In this document: positions 5,600 through 12,692 of the stretch, in pieces | How the letters are laid out: each line of letters opens with the position of its first letter | How positions within the stretch are numbered: position 1 is the first letter of the stretch | NCBI GenBank assembly: GCA_035934555.1 | Contig: DASYXT010000037.1 | Coordinates: 1 to 13,930, forward strand | DNA: 13,930 nt | From: DASYXT01 sp035934555 | Lineage (GTDB): Bacteria; Verrucomicrobiota; Verrucomicrobiia; Limisphaerales; UBA8199 | Direction: 5' to 3' | The notes under the pieces: generated by a model | What the model saw: only the letters and a program-made list of their open reading frames with translations | Database searches by the model: none | Told to the model about the DNA's origin: nothing | Position numbers and translations under genes: made by a program

Positions 5600-7198
5600 A
5601 TGACCCCGAAGCTCAAAGCATTACCGGTTCAAGGCCTCTGCCGTCTTTTATTCCTGGCGATGGTGATTCCGGTATTGCTGCTGACTGGCTGCGGCAAAGA
5701 ACCGGCGACCGCCGCCACGGCTAACTCAAGTGAGAAGACGCTTTATACCTGCGGCATGCATCCGCAGGTGATCCAGGATCATCCTGGCGATTGCCCGATC
5801 TGCGGCATGAAACTGACCCCGATCCGCAAGCCCGCTGTTAACGACACGACGGCAGCGGCGGCGTCCGCGATGATTGAGCTCGATCCGGCGACCACGCAGC
5901 GGATGAATCTCCGTACCGCCACAGTGCGGCGCGGCCCCTTGCGCCGGGCCATCCGCACGGTCGGTGTGGTGGATTACGACGAGACGGCGCTTTCGGACGT
6001 GACCACCAAGTTCAAGGGTTGGGTGGAGAAGCTCTATGCGAGTGCGACCGGCCAGTTGGTGATGCACGGCGACCCGCTGTTCGAAATTTATTCGCCTGAA
6101 CTTTACAGTGCCCAACGCGAATACCTGCTGGCGCTCGAGCAGGGGACCAACTCTCCTGATGCGTTAGCCCTGCGGCAGAGCGCGCTGACAAAGCTCAAGT
6201 TTTTCGACATCTCGGACCAACAAATCGCCGAACTCGAACGAACGCGCCAGCCGCGTAAGACCCTGCGCATCCTGGCGCCGCAGGACGGGTTCGTCGTGCA
6301 AAAGGATATTGTCGAAGGCCAAATGATCGATGCGGGCATGAGAACCTATCGGCTGGCGGACCTCGGCCTGGTCTGGGTGCAGGCACAAGTCTATGAGCAG
6401 GATTTGGTCTATCTCAAGCTGGGGCAGGAAGCGACGGTGACGCTGGATTATCTGCCGGACCGCGAGTTCCGCGGCCGTGTCACCTACATCTATCCGAACC
6501 TCGATGAAAAGACGCGCACGGCAAAAGTCCGTATGGAGTTTCACAATCCGGGCTATTTCCTTAAGCCCGGCATGTTCGCCACCGTCAATGTCGTGTCGGA
6601 GCTGGACCCTTCGGCGCTGCTCGCGCCGGATATGGCGATCTTGCGCAGCGGCGAGAGGACCACCGTTTTCGTGGCCTTGGACGGCGGCAAGTTCGAGCCC
6701 CGGGCGGTGACGCTTGGTCCGCAAGCCGCCGACGACTATTACGCGGTGCTCGCCGGGTTGAAGGAGGGGGACCGCATTGTGACCTCGGGTCAGTTCATGC
6801 TCGACTCGGAAAGCCAACTCCGTGAAGCGATCCAAAAGATGCAGGAGCCGGCAACAGCTATTGCAGGCGACAGCTCCGAATCCTCTGCCACGCTTCAGGG
6901 TTCAGGCTCGACGCTGCACGACACCAACGCCACCAACGGTCCACTCTCCGCGCCCGTCATCTATATCTGCCCGATGCCGGAACACGTTTCGATCGAATAC
7001 AATCATCCGGGCAAGTGTCCCATCTGCGGCATGACCCTCGTGCCGGTCTCGGCGGCGATGCTTCAAAAACTGCAGCCTGGCGGCAAGCTCCTCTACTACA
7101 CGTGCCCCATGCCGGAACACAGCGATATCCACTCTGATAAACCCGGCAAGTGTCCTAAATGCGGCATGACGCTGATTCCAGTGATGCGGGTGCAGTAA
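5600..7198 (+). CDS. cusB: CusB-like RND periplasmic adaptor with three HMBD metal-binding modules
   Basis: The 532-residue lipoprotein has a signal segment and lipobox LLLTGC (Cys31). An HMBD module comes first: CGMHP at 51-55 with CPICGM at 65-70. The membrane-fusion core (about 90-415) follows: LRRAIRTVGVV, a barrel-sandwich half WVEKLYASATGQLV, a helical hairpin SPELYSAQREYLLAL, then RILAPQDGFV and the beta-barrel part VTLDYLPDREFRGRVTYIYP with LKPGMFATVNV. At the C-terminus there are two more HMBD modules, with CPMPEH and CPICGM (Cys457, 473, 476) and CPMPEH and CPKCGM (Cys502, 518, 521). The adaptor links pump and outer-membrane channel and, in CusB-type proteins, passes Cu(I)/Ag(I) to the pump. 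Having one N-terminal and two C-terminal modules is unusual: most homologues I know carry one or none. The start at ATG 5600 gives a proper signal peptide. Confidence 0.92.
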   Translation: MTPKLKALPVQGLCRLLFLAMVIPVLLLTGCGKEPATAATANSSEKTLYTCGMHPQVIQDHPGDCPICGMKLTPIRKPAVNDTTAAAASAMIELDPATTQRMNLRTATVRRGPLRRAIRTVGVVDYDETALSDVTTKFKGWVEKLYASATGQLVMHGDPLFEIYSPELYSAQREYLLALEQGTNSPDALALRQSALTKLKFFDISDQQIAELERTRQPRKTLRILAPQDGFVVQKDIVEGQMIDAGMRTYRLADLGLVWVQAQVYEQDLVYLKLGQEATVTLDYLPDREFRGRVTYIYPNLDEKTRTAKVRMEFHNPGYFLKPGMFATVNVVSELDPSALLAPDMAILRSGERTTVFVALDGGKFEPRAVTLGPQAADDYYAVLAGLKEGDRIVTSGQFMLDSESQLREAIQKMQEPATAIAGDSSESSATLQGSGSTLHDTNATNGPLSAPVIYICPMPEHVSIEYNHPGKCPICGMTLVPVSAAMLQKLQPGGKLLYYTCPMPEHSDIHSDKPGKCPKCGMTLIPVMRVQ

Positions 7199-7220
7199 TA
7201 GGTCGCGCGCTTACCCCACT

Positions 7221-10200
7221 GTGCTCAATCGGATTATAGACCTCTCGCTGAAGAACAAGTTCATCGTTCTGCTGGCGACGCTTGCCCTTGTGGTTGGCGG
7301 GGTCTATGCCCTCAAAAACATCCCGCTGGATGCGATTCCCGATCTGTCGGATGTCCAGGTCATCGTCTATACCGAGTGGCCCGGGCAGGCGCCTCAAATT
7401 GTCCAGGACCAGCTCACTTATCCGATTACTACCAAGATGCTCTCCGTGCCGAAAGCGAAGGTCGTGCGCGGCTATTCCTATTACGGCTTTTCCTTCGTTT
7501 ATGTCATCTTTGCCGATGGCACCGATCCCTACTGGGCCCGCAGCCGCGTGCTGGAGTATCTCAGCGGCTTGAGCTCACAGTTGCCGCCCAACGTCACCCC
7601 GACCCTCGGACCAGATGCCACCGGCGTCGGTTGGGCGTTCATGTATTCGCTTAACTCGACCAACCACGACCTCGCCGAGCTGCGCTCGATGCAGGATTGG
7701 TACCTGCGGTATCAGTTGGCCTCAGTCGAAGGCGTCGCGGAAGTCGCGTCGGTGGGCGGATTCGTGAAGCAATACCAGGTGACGGTGGATCCGACACGCC
7801 TGCGCGCTTACAACCTGTCGATTTCCGAGGTGGCCAATGCGATTAAACGCAGCAACGGCGAGGTGGGCGGCCGTTCGATTGAACTGTCGGAAAAGGAGTT
7901 CATCCTGCGGGTGCGTGGTTACGTGACCAGGCTGGACGACTTGCGCAAAGTGGCGGTGGGGGTGGGCAGCAACGGCGTGCCTGTTTTGCTGGCGCAAGTC
8001 GCCAATATCGAATTGGGCCCCGATATGCGGCGCGGCATCGCCGAATTGAACGGCGAGGGCGAAACCGTCGGGGGCATTGTGGTAGTCCGCTATGGCGCCA
8101 ATGCCCGGCAGGTCATCCTGGATGTGAAGCACAAACTCGACGGCGCGATGAAAGGGCTCCCCGCCGACGTCGATTATACGATTGTTTATGATCGCAGCGC
8201 GCTGATTCAACGCGCGGTCAAAACACTCGAAGGAAAGCTGCTGGAGGAAAGCATTGTGGTGGCGTTGGTGTGCATCGCGTTTTTGATGCACTTGCGCAGC
8301 GCCTTCGTTGCGATAGTCATCCTCCCCATAGCCGTGCTCATCTCGTTCATCGTCATGTACGGGCAGGGAATCAGTTCGAACATCATGTCCCTGGGGGGCA
8401 TTGCGATTGCCATCGGCGCCATGGTCGATGCGGTGATCATCATGATCGAGAACGCCCATAAACACATGGAACACGACCAGGGCAAGAAGCCGCATTGGGA
8501 CATTATTCGCGATGCGGCCATCGAAGTGGGGCCGACGCTGTTTTATTCGCTCCTGGTGATTACGGTGTCGTTCCTGCCGGTATTCACGCTCCAGGCGCAG
8601 GAAGGGCGCATGTTCAAGCCGCTGGCCTTCACCAAGACGTATTCCATGGCCGCCGCCGCGCTGTTGTCGATCACTCTGGCCCCCGTCTTGATGGGCTTCT
8701 TTATCCGGGGAAAAATTCCCCGGGAAGAAACCAACCCGCTCAACCGGCTCTTGATTTGGGTTTATCATCCGGTGATCGACTTTGTCATCAAATGGCGCTG
8801 GGCGGTGGTTCTGGCAGCCGGCGGGCTGGTCGTGTGGGTATTCCTGCCTTGGAACAATTTGGTAACGCGGCTGTTGCCCGATGGCGCGGCCAAGGAGTGG
8901 GCGTTGAAAGCCGGGAAGGTTTTTCCCTTCCAGAACCTTGGCTCGGAGTTCATGCCGCCACTTGATGAAGGCGATCTGCTCTACATGCCCACGACGTTCC
9001 CGGGCATTTCTCCCACCAAAGCGCGCCAAATCCTGCAGACGACCGATAAGCTCATCCGCCAGTTCCCCGAAGTGCAGCAGGTTTTCGGCAAGATCGGGCG
9101 CGCCGAGACGGCGACTGACCCCGCGCCGTTTGATATGATCGAGACGACCATTATGCTCAAGCCCGAGCAGGAATGGCCGCAGGTCGATATCCGGGACGAG
9201 CAGGGCAGGGTGCTGGCCCACCGCCGCCGCACTGCGGAGGAACTCACCGACGCCATGAACGCCGCTGTCCAAATCCCCGGCCTGAATAATGCCTGGACGA
9301 TGCCGATTAAGACGCGGATTGACATGCTGGCGACTGGCATCAAAACGCCCGTCGGCATCAAAGTCGCCGGACCGGACCTGGCCGAATTGGAGCGAATCGC
9401 GGGTGAGATCGAGGCCGTCGTCAAGCATGTGCCAGGCACGCTGAGTGCCTTTGCCGAGCGCACGATGGGGGGCAATTACATTGAGTTTAATATCGAGCGC
9501 GATGCCATCGCCCGGTATGGCCTCACGGTGGGGGATGTCCAGGATGTGCTGCAAGTCGCGCTGGGCGGCATGCCGCTGACCACGACGGTCGAGGGCCTCG
9601 AGCGTTATGCCATCAACCTGCGGTACAGCCGTGATTTCCGCGAGAATCTCGGCGCGTTGCGCGATATCGTTGTCCCCACGCCCACGGGGGCGCAAGTGCC
9701 TCTTGGCCAATTGGCCAAAATCGAAACCGTGCGCGCACCCATGGGGATCAAGAGCGAAGCTGCTGTGCCCAATGCCTGGATATATGTGGATGTCAAAGGC
9801 ATCGACATCGGCACTTATGTCCAGATGGCGATGCGCGCCGTCAACAACGCCGTCGCGCAAGGCGCCATCCGGCTGCCCACCGGCTACAATATCTTTTGGA
9901 GCGGTCAATATGAGTACATGCTGCGGGCCAAGCAGCGGCTGATGCTCGTCGTGCCGCTGACGCTGCTGCTGATCATCCTGATCATTTACTTGAACACGCG
10001 CTCGGCGATCAAAACGGCGATCGTCATGCTGGCGGTGCCCTTTTCGCTGGTCGGCGCTATCGGTGTCCTGGCCGTGCTTCATTACAACCTCAGTGTGGCC
10101 GTCTGGGTCGGCATCATCGCGCTGGCCGGCCTGGACGCCGAGACGGGCGTGGTGATGCTGTTATACCTCGACCTGGCTTACGCCGACTGGCAAAAGAAGG

Positions 10201-10466
10201 GCCTGATGCGGACGGCCACCGACTTGCGGGATGCCATCTACCACGGCGCAGTCAAACGCGTCCGCCCAAAGGCGATGACTGCGTGTGTGATCATCGCCGG
10301 CTTGGCGCCGATTCTCTGGAGCCATGGTACCGGCGCCGATGTCATGAAGCGCATCGCCACACCGATGGTCGGGGGCGTCGTCACTTCAACTCTGATGGAG
10401 TTGCTCGTTTATCCCGCGGTCTTCTTCCTCTGGCGGTCTCGAGCAATTCGAGCTCGGGCGCAGTGA
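7221..10466 (+). CDS. cusA: CusA-type heavy-metal RND efflux pump (Cu(I)/Ag(I))
   Basis: The 1081-residue inner-membrane proton antiporter starts with GTG (7221), 22 bp after the adaptor gene, and begins MLNRIIDLSLKNKFIVLL as family members do. The TM4 signature AIGAMVDAVIIMIENAHKHM (Met401, Asp403, Glu410) and the later GLDAETGVVMLLYLDL (about 970-985) are of the HME4 class, specific for monovalent copper and silver and not zinc or cobalt. The three methionines that bind the metal in the periplasmic cleft of E. coli CusA have counterparts in matching contexts: LLYMPTT (Met589), FDMIETT (Met639) and RIDMLATGIK (Met702). The spacing between the last two is longer than in E. coli because of a charged insert (about 660-675, near RDEQGRVLAHRRR). 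Length and the 12-TM RND layout are normal, and no frameshift is seen. It ends the operon. Confidence 0.95.
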   Translation: MLNRIIDLSLKNKFIVLLATLALVVGGVYALKNIPLDAIPDLSDVQVIVYTEWPGQAPQIVQDQLTYPITTKMLSVPKAKVVRGYSYYGFSFVYVIFADGTDPYWARSRVLEYLSGLSSQLPPNVTPTLGPDATGVGWAFMYSLNSTNHDLAELRSMQDWYLRYQLASVEGVAEVASVGGFVKQYQVTVDPTRLRAYNLSISEVANAIKRSNGEVGGRSIELSEKEFILRVRGYVTRLDDLRKVAVGVGSNGVPVLLAQVANIELGPDMRRGIAELNGEGETVGGIVVVRYGANARQVILDVKHKLDGAMKGLPADVDYTIVYDRSALIQRAVKTLEGKLLEESIVVALVCIAFLMHLRSAFVAIVILPIAVLISFIVMYGQGISSNIMSLGGIAIAIGAMVDAVIIMIENAHKHMEHDQGKKPHWDIIRDAAIEVGPTLFYSLLVITVSFLPVFTLQAQEGRMFKPLAFTKTYSMAAAALLSITLAPVLMGFFIRGKIPREETNPLNRLLIWVYHPVIDFVIKWRWAVVLAAGGLVVWVFLPWNNLVTRLLPDGAAKEWALKAGKVFPFQNLGSEFMPPLDEGDLLYMPTTFPGISPTKARQILQTTDKLIRQFPEVQQVFGKIGRAETATDPAPFDMIETTIMLKPEQEWPQVDIRDEQGRVLAHRRRTAEELTDAMNAAVQIPGLNNAWTMPIKTRIDMLATGIKTPVGIKVAGPDLAELERIAGEIEAVVKHVPGTLSAFAERTMGGNYIEFNIERDAIARYGLTVGDVQDVLQVALGGMPLTTTVEGLERYAINLRYSRDFRENLGALRDIVVPTPTGAQVPLGQLAKIETVRAPMGIKSEAAVPNAWIYVDVKGIDIGTYVQMAMRAVNNAVAQGAIRLPTGYNIFWSGQYEYMLRAKQRLMLVVPLTLLLIILIIYLNTRSAIKTAIVMLAVPFSLVGAIGVLAVLHYNLSVAVWVGIIALAGLDAETGVVMLLYLDLAYADWQKKGLMRTATDLRDAIYHGAVKRVRPKAMTACVIIAGLAPILWSHGTGADVMKRIATPMVGGVVTSTLMELLVYPAVFFLWRSRAIRARAQ

Positions 10467-10783
10467 GGTACTGCCTCAGTGCCGACGGGCTGCCCCGGTG
10501 CCGGGAACCAAAAAAGCCAACTGCGCACGGGGCGGGGTGCGGCGCGTCGTGGCCTGCCTGTGTGGCGACGGCGCGGGGAGGACCTAGCCCTGCCGGGCTG
10601 GGAAGGCGTGGAGCGGACCTGGCGGTCAGCCACCGGCAGCGTGGGGGAAGGGATGCGGAACGGGGAACGGCAGGGCGACGGGCCGAAGCGCCTAGCCACA
10701 CAGCCAACTGGATTGGGTGGTGGAGTGATGGAGTGGCGTTGAGCATTGAGTATTTGGCGTTGGGGGCGTAGGGGCAGTGGCGG
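10467..10783. other. Gene-free spacer between efflux operon and phage-like block
   Basis: The efflux operon (plus strand) and the connector gene (minus strand) converge here. Open frames in the region are GC-rich shadows with no family features. It contains a short GC hairpin just after the pump stop (CCCGGTGCCGGG, about 10494-10505), followed by an A-run and not a T-run on the plus strand, so a terminator call is not supported. A 7-bp tandem repeat follows at 10736-10763. The words GCCAACTG at 10517 and GCCAACTGG at 10703 recur without a clear array. Confidence 0.6.
10736..10763. repeat. 7-bp tandem repeat (GCATTGA-type, 4 units)
   Basis: Units GCGTTGA, GCATTGA, GTATTTG and GCGTTGG run head to tail. 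They belong to the same family as the longer ATTGAGY arrays at 12966-13014 and 13128-13169. Confidence 0.6.
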
Positions 10784-11371
10784 CTAGAGGGTGAAGCGGG
10801 TGTGGGTGGCCAGGACGGACTTGACTGAATCGAGAAGGTCGAGAGCTGCGAACTGGTAATAGGCAGCGCCCGAGGGCCAGTAGGTTTTGAGACCCTGGCG
10901 GTCGCGGTTCTGGAACCAGTACGCAATCTGCTCGACGCAGGCTTGCTCGATGTCGTCTGGGAGGGGAGTTTGGCCGGGGGCGGCGTCGGTGCCGGGGAGG
11001 ACGTAGCCGCCGGTGTAGGTGACGCGGGACAAGGCTAAAGGCTGAAGGCTAAAGGCTAAAGGGAGACGAAGGGAAATGATGCAGGTGTTGCGGATGAGGA
11101 AATCCGGGCCTGGTGTGATTTCCTGCCAGCCGGTGAGTTCGGAGGTTTTGATTTCGAATTTTTGGACGGACTCGATGGGGTAACATGGTGGGCAGAGTTC
11201 GAGGTCGCCGGTGGGGAATTCGAACGTGGCGTTCTCGGTCCGGGCGAGGGTGCGGTTTGTGAGTTTGTTGAACCGGGCGGACAGGGATTTCAGGGCGGCG
11301 GTGAGGAGGGCGTCGTTGGTGAGGTCGGTAAGACCGAGGCGAGATTTGAGGGCGGGGAGGGTGGTGAGCAT
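10784..11371 (-). CDS. Phage gp6-like head-tail connector protein
   Basis: The 195-residue protein starts at ATG 11371 and opens with LPALKSRLGLTDLTNDALLTAALKSLSARF, the helical N-terminus typical of gp6/HK97-type head-tail connectors (an integration-site helix followed by a hydrophobic pair). Later come YPIESVQKFEI (beta strand), VTYTGGYVLPG and the acidic helix DDIEQACVEQIAYWFQNRDRQGL, then a C-terminal helix. Such proteins form the ring that joins the portal to the tail of tailed phages and gene transfer agents. The capsid gene of the same strand lies upstream but separated by about 1.9 kb of cassettes and repeats, whereas the two are usually close neighbours. Four 7-bp repeat units are embedded in the coding sequence before VTYTGGY and encode a leucine-rich stretch (about residues 102-116). 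The family call is from pattern memory; other structural genes are not seen. Confidence 0.72.
   Translation of the reverse strand: MLTTLPALKSRLGLTDLTNDALLTAALKSLSARFNKLTNRTLARTENATFEFPTGDLELCPPCYPIESVQKFEIKTSELTGWQEITPGPDFLIRNTCIISLRLPLAFSLQPLALSRVTYTGGYVLPGTDAAPGQTPLPDDIEQACVEQIAYWFQNRDRQGLKTYWPSGAAYYQFAALDLLDSVKSVLATHTRFTL
11031..11058. repeat. 7-bp tandem repeat inside the connector gene (AAGGCTA, 4 units)
   Basis: Units AAGGCTA, AAGGCTG, AAGGCTA and AAGGCTA are contiguous inside the minus-strand connector gene and encode part of the LPLAFSLQPLALSR stretch. As 7 is not a multiple of 3, gain or loss of one unit shifts the frame, and only changes of three units keep it. Confidence 0.85.
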
Positions 11372-11398
11372 GGGGGAGGGGAGTGGTCGGGTGATGGG

Positions 11399-11426
11399 GA
11401 TTGCAGATTGAAGATTGAGAATTTGG
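11399..11426. repeat. 7-bp tandem repeat (GATTGAR, 3-4 units)
   Basis: GATTGCA, GATTGAA, GATTGAG and a diverged AATTTGG lie in the spacer between the connector start codon (11371) and the attC-like site at 11481-11573. They share the 7-bp register and the ATTGAR core with the other intergenic arrays in the right half. Confidence 0.65.
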
Positions 11427-11480
11427 GGAGGCGGGTGGGCGGGCGGCGGGGCGGTAAGGGGAAGGAGCGGGGAAAAGAGG

Positions 11481-11573
11481 GATCAACGGCGGCGCTCAGG
11501 CAGCGCGGGGCAACGACGTCCGGTTTGGAACGGAGCGCGAATCCCGCGCTTGCCTGCAGCGCCTTTGTTAGGA
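11481..11573 (-). repeat. attC: attC-like integron recombination site (distal)
   Basis: This 93-bp site lies just after the lipoprotein gene on the minus strand. R'' is TCCTAAC (consensus RYYYAAC, one mismatch) and R' is GTTGATC (consensus GTTRRRY, one mismatch). The arms pair over about 20 bp: GGCGCT-G-CAGGCA-A-GCGCGGG on one side against GGCGCT-CAGGCA-GCGCGGG on the other. That leaves a G and an A unpaired on one arm, like the extrahelical bases by which IntI recognises the folded bottom strand. A short mismatched spacer (AAA versus GGC) separates the R box from the rest, as in real attC sites. After integration the TTGATC half belongs to the sequence downstream, so its weak fit could mean insertion next to a secondary site. 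Confidence 0.75.
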
Positions 11574-11583
11574 GCCTTGGTCT

Positions 11584-12015
11584 TCATTTCACTCGGTGGT
11601 ATTTCCTGTATTCTGGAACAACACTCGCGATGAGCTTGGGGATCTCCAACTCATCGCCAACTATAAAGCAGGAGACGGCGTGGGAGGGCGACGTGGCTCC
11701 GGGCGGAACGTTCTGGGGAACGAAGTTCAGCCTGGCTCGATTGGTGCTGAGAACGGTGTAGGTGCCGATGTATGGGACATTGGTCCACCTCTTCCCGTCC
11801 AGAACTGTGACCTCCGTGATCTTAAAGGAGTGGTCACTGAGGAACTCGATTGTCTCTACCGCTTCCACCTTGTTCGTGCGGCCGGGAGCGCTCCAACGAT
11901 TCGTCTCGGTCTGCCAAAGCCCAACGAGACTGTCCGCCTGCCACTTCTGTCCAAGGCACGCCGTAATGCTCAGGGCGAGCACGAGAGGCGCAACAGTTAT
12001 TTGGTGGATGCGCAT
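11584..12015 (-). CDS. Small secreted lipoprotein, cassette-borne, function unknown
   Basis: A 143-residue protein with a signal peptide: MRIHQ, a hydrophobic core (about 8-18) and the lipobox SITAC with Cys20. The mature part has LVGLWQTETNRW (about 30-41), an alternating beta-strand pattern, TIEFLSDHSFKITE, GTYTVLSTNRARLNFV and a C-terminal EIPKLIASVVPEYRKYHRV. The start of the mature protein (G-x-W-x-[TS]-E, then strands with charged turns) recalls lipocalin-like or META-type small beta-barrels, but I cannot name a family. The gene fills the space between two attC-like sites: its start codon is 6 nt after an AGGAG motif formed by the upstream attC core, and its stop is 11 bp before the distal attC. 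This is the classical compact layout of an integron cassette. Base composition is lower in GC than the efflux operon. Confidence 0.8.
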   Translation of the reverse strand: MRIHQITVAPLVLALSITACLGQKWQADSLVGLWQTETNRWSAPGRTNKVEAVETIEFLSDHSFKITEVTVLDGKRWTNVPYIGTYTVLSTNRARLNFVPQNVPPGATSPSHAVSCFIVGDELEIPKLIASVVPEYRKYHRVK

Positions 12016-12021
12016 GGCGTG

Positions 12022-12026
12022 CTCCT
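12022..12026 (-). promoter_or_regulatory. Ribosome binding site provided by the attC core
   Basis: On the minus strand the end of the attC R' core reads GTTAGGAG. Its AGGAG is followed by CACGCC and then the ATG of the lipoprotein gene at 12015, a spacing of 6 nt. It is the clearest Shine-Dalgarno sequence in the window and fixes the start codon. Because the TTAGGAG half moves with the cassette, the cassette carries its own ribosome binding site. Confidence 0.8.
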
Positions 12027-12109
12027 AACGACCCGTAGCAGCGGCCCCGCGCCACTGGCGTGATATGCAAACACAGCGGAACCGCGGGGTCCGCTGCCTG
12101 CGGTTAGGT
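12023..12109 (-). repeat. attC: attC-like integron recombination site (between the two cassettes)
   Basis: An 87-bp site with R'' ACCTAAC (exact RYYYAAC) and R' GTTAGGA (last base off the GTTRRRY consensus). The two arms are complementary: CCTAAC against GTTAGG, a mismatched spacer of 6-9 nt, then CAGCGG-A-CCCCGCG against CGCGGGG-CCGCTG with a single unpaired A. More weakly paired bases follow, and the terminal loop is around 12060-12070 (TGATATGCAA on the plus strand). The R box, unpaired central spacer and L box with an extrahelical base are the hallmarks of attC folding. The stop codon TAA of the upstream gene is inside the R'' core. Confidence 0.85.
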
Positions 12110-12595
12110 CTCTCGTCGGAACTCATCTGGGTGCTCACGCAAGTACTTGGCGACACACTGGAAAAGCGTGGGTGATGTCTGGTAATACGCTTCGTCAATC
12201 GGATTCCACGGAATGGTCTTGTAACCCGCCGTAAACTCTTCCCACGTATTCTCTCCCCGCCGCTTGGTCTCGACAACTTTGTGCTCCTCAGCACAGGCCA
12301 CCGCCCGCAGAAAAATATCCTGAAAGTTCGTAAATCCAAAAAAACGAAGGCCTTCCAGTATTGCCTCGTTGTAAGCCCCCTCGGAGTTCCAAAAGAGTTG
12401 ATGAAATCCGCCATTAACAACTTCTGCATCTAAATGCAGCATCATGTCAAGATGCTGCCAGGGGCGTGGCAACTTCAACGGTGACACAGTCCTTCTCCCG
12501 CCCAATGAATCTAACATCTTGAAGCAGATGTCCCAATACGGGATAAGAAACTGCCGGTCTTCTTTTGGAGTTCTGGGTCTTGGTGGACGGTCCAT
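12104..12595 (-). CDS. DUF4375 / DMP19-like protein, cassette-borne
   Basis: A 163-residue protein from ATG 12595; a GTG at 12655 would add 20 residues but looks less natural. The region HLDAEVVNGGFHQLFWNSEG (about 54-73) is the signature of DUF4375, which includes DMP19 of Neisseria, a DNA-mimic protein that sequesters an HTH repressor. It is followed by EAILEGLRFFGF, a helix with FLRAVACAEEH, and at the end DEAYYQTSPTLFQCVAKYLREH, also typical of the family. No signal peptide is present, so it should be cytoplasmic. Its TAA stop (12106-12104) lies inside the R'' core of the attC-like site, which ties the gene to that site as a cassette. No attC or GTT core can be found on its upstream side, so the left cassette boundary is unresolved. 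Other family members have no known function. Confidence 0.82.
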   Translation of the reverse strand: MDRPPRPRTPKEDRQFLIPYWDICFKMLDSLGGRRTVSPLKLPRPWQHLDMMLHLDAEVVNGGFHQLFWNSEGAYNEAILEGLRFFGFTNFQDIFLRAVACAEEHKVVETKRRGENTWEEFTAGYKTIPWNPIDEAYYQTSPTLFQCVAKYLREHPDEFRRET

Positions 12596-12692
12596 AGTGA
12601 TGTTGCTTAAGAGACCAGTAATAATAGGACAAATGTCGCGCACGTGGATGTGCACGGTTGATTTTTGTAAGGGGTTCTGATTTCGTTGGTTG

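Noticed and set aside
6164..6835. A 223-codon minus-strand frame over the adaptor gene
   Set aside because: It is the complement of the well-supported CusB-like gene and shows no family features.
7722..10082. A 786-codon open frame on the minus strand inside the pump gene
   Set aside because: It is a shadow of the CusA-type gene in GC-rich DNA: the translation is His/Asp/Arg/Gln-rich with no domain, while the plus-strand product is a complete RND pump.
10494..10512. A Rho-independent terminator after the efflux operon
   Set aside because: The hairpin is very short and followed by A residues on the plus strand, not T residues; there is also no fitting T-run for the opposite strand gene.
10381..10926. 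A 181-codon minus-strand frame bridging the connector gene and the spacer
   Set aside because: Pro/Ser/Arg-rich translation without domains, overlapping the end of the pump gene and the end of the connector gene in the wrong frame.
11162..11761. A 199-codon plus-strand frame over the connector start and the distal attC
   Set aside because: Gly/Glu-rich translation made of the complement of the connector gene and the attC hairpin; no start signal or family.
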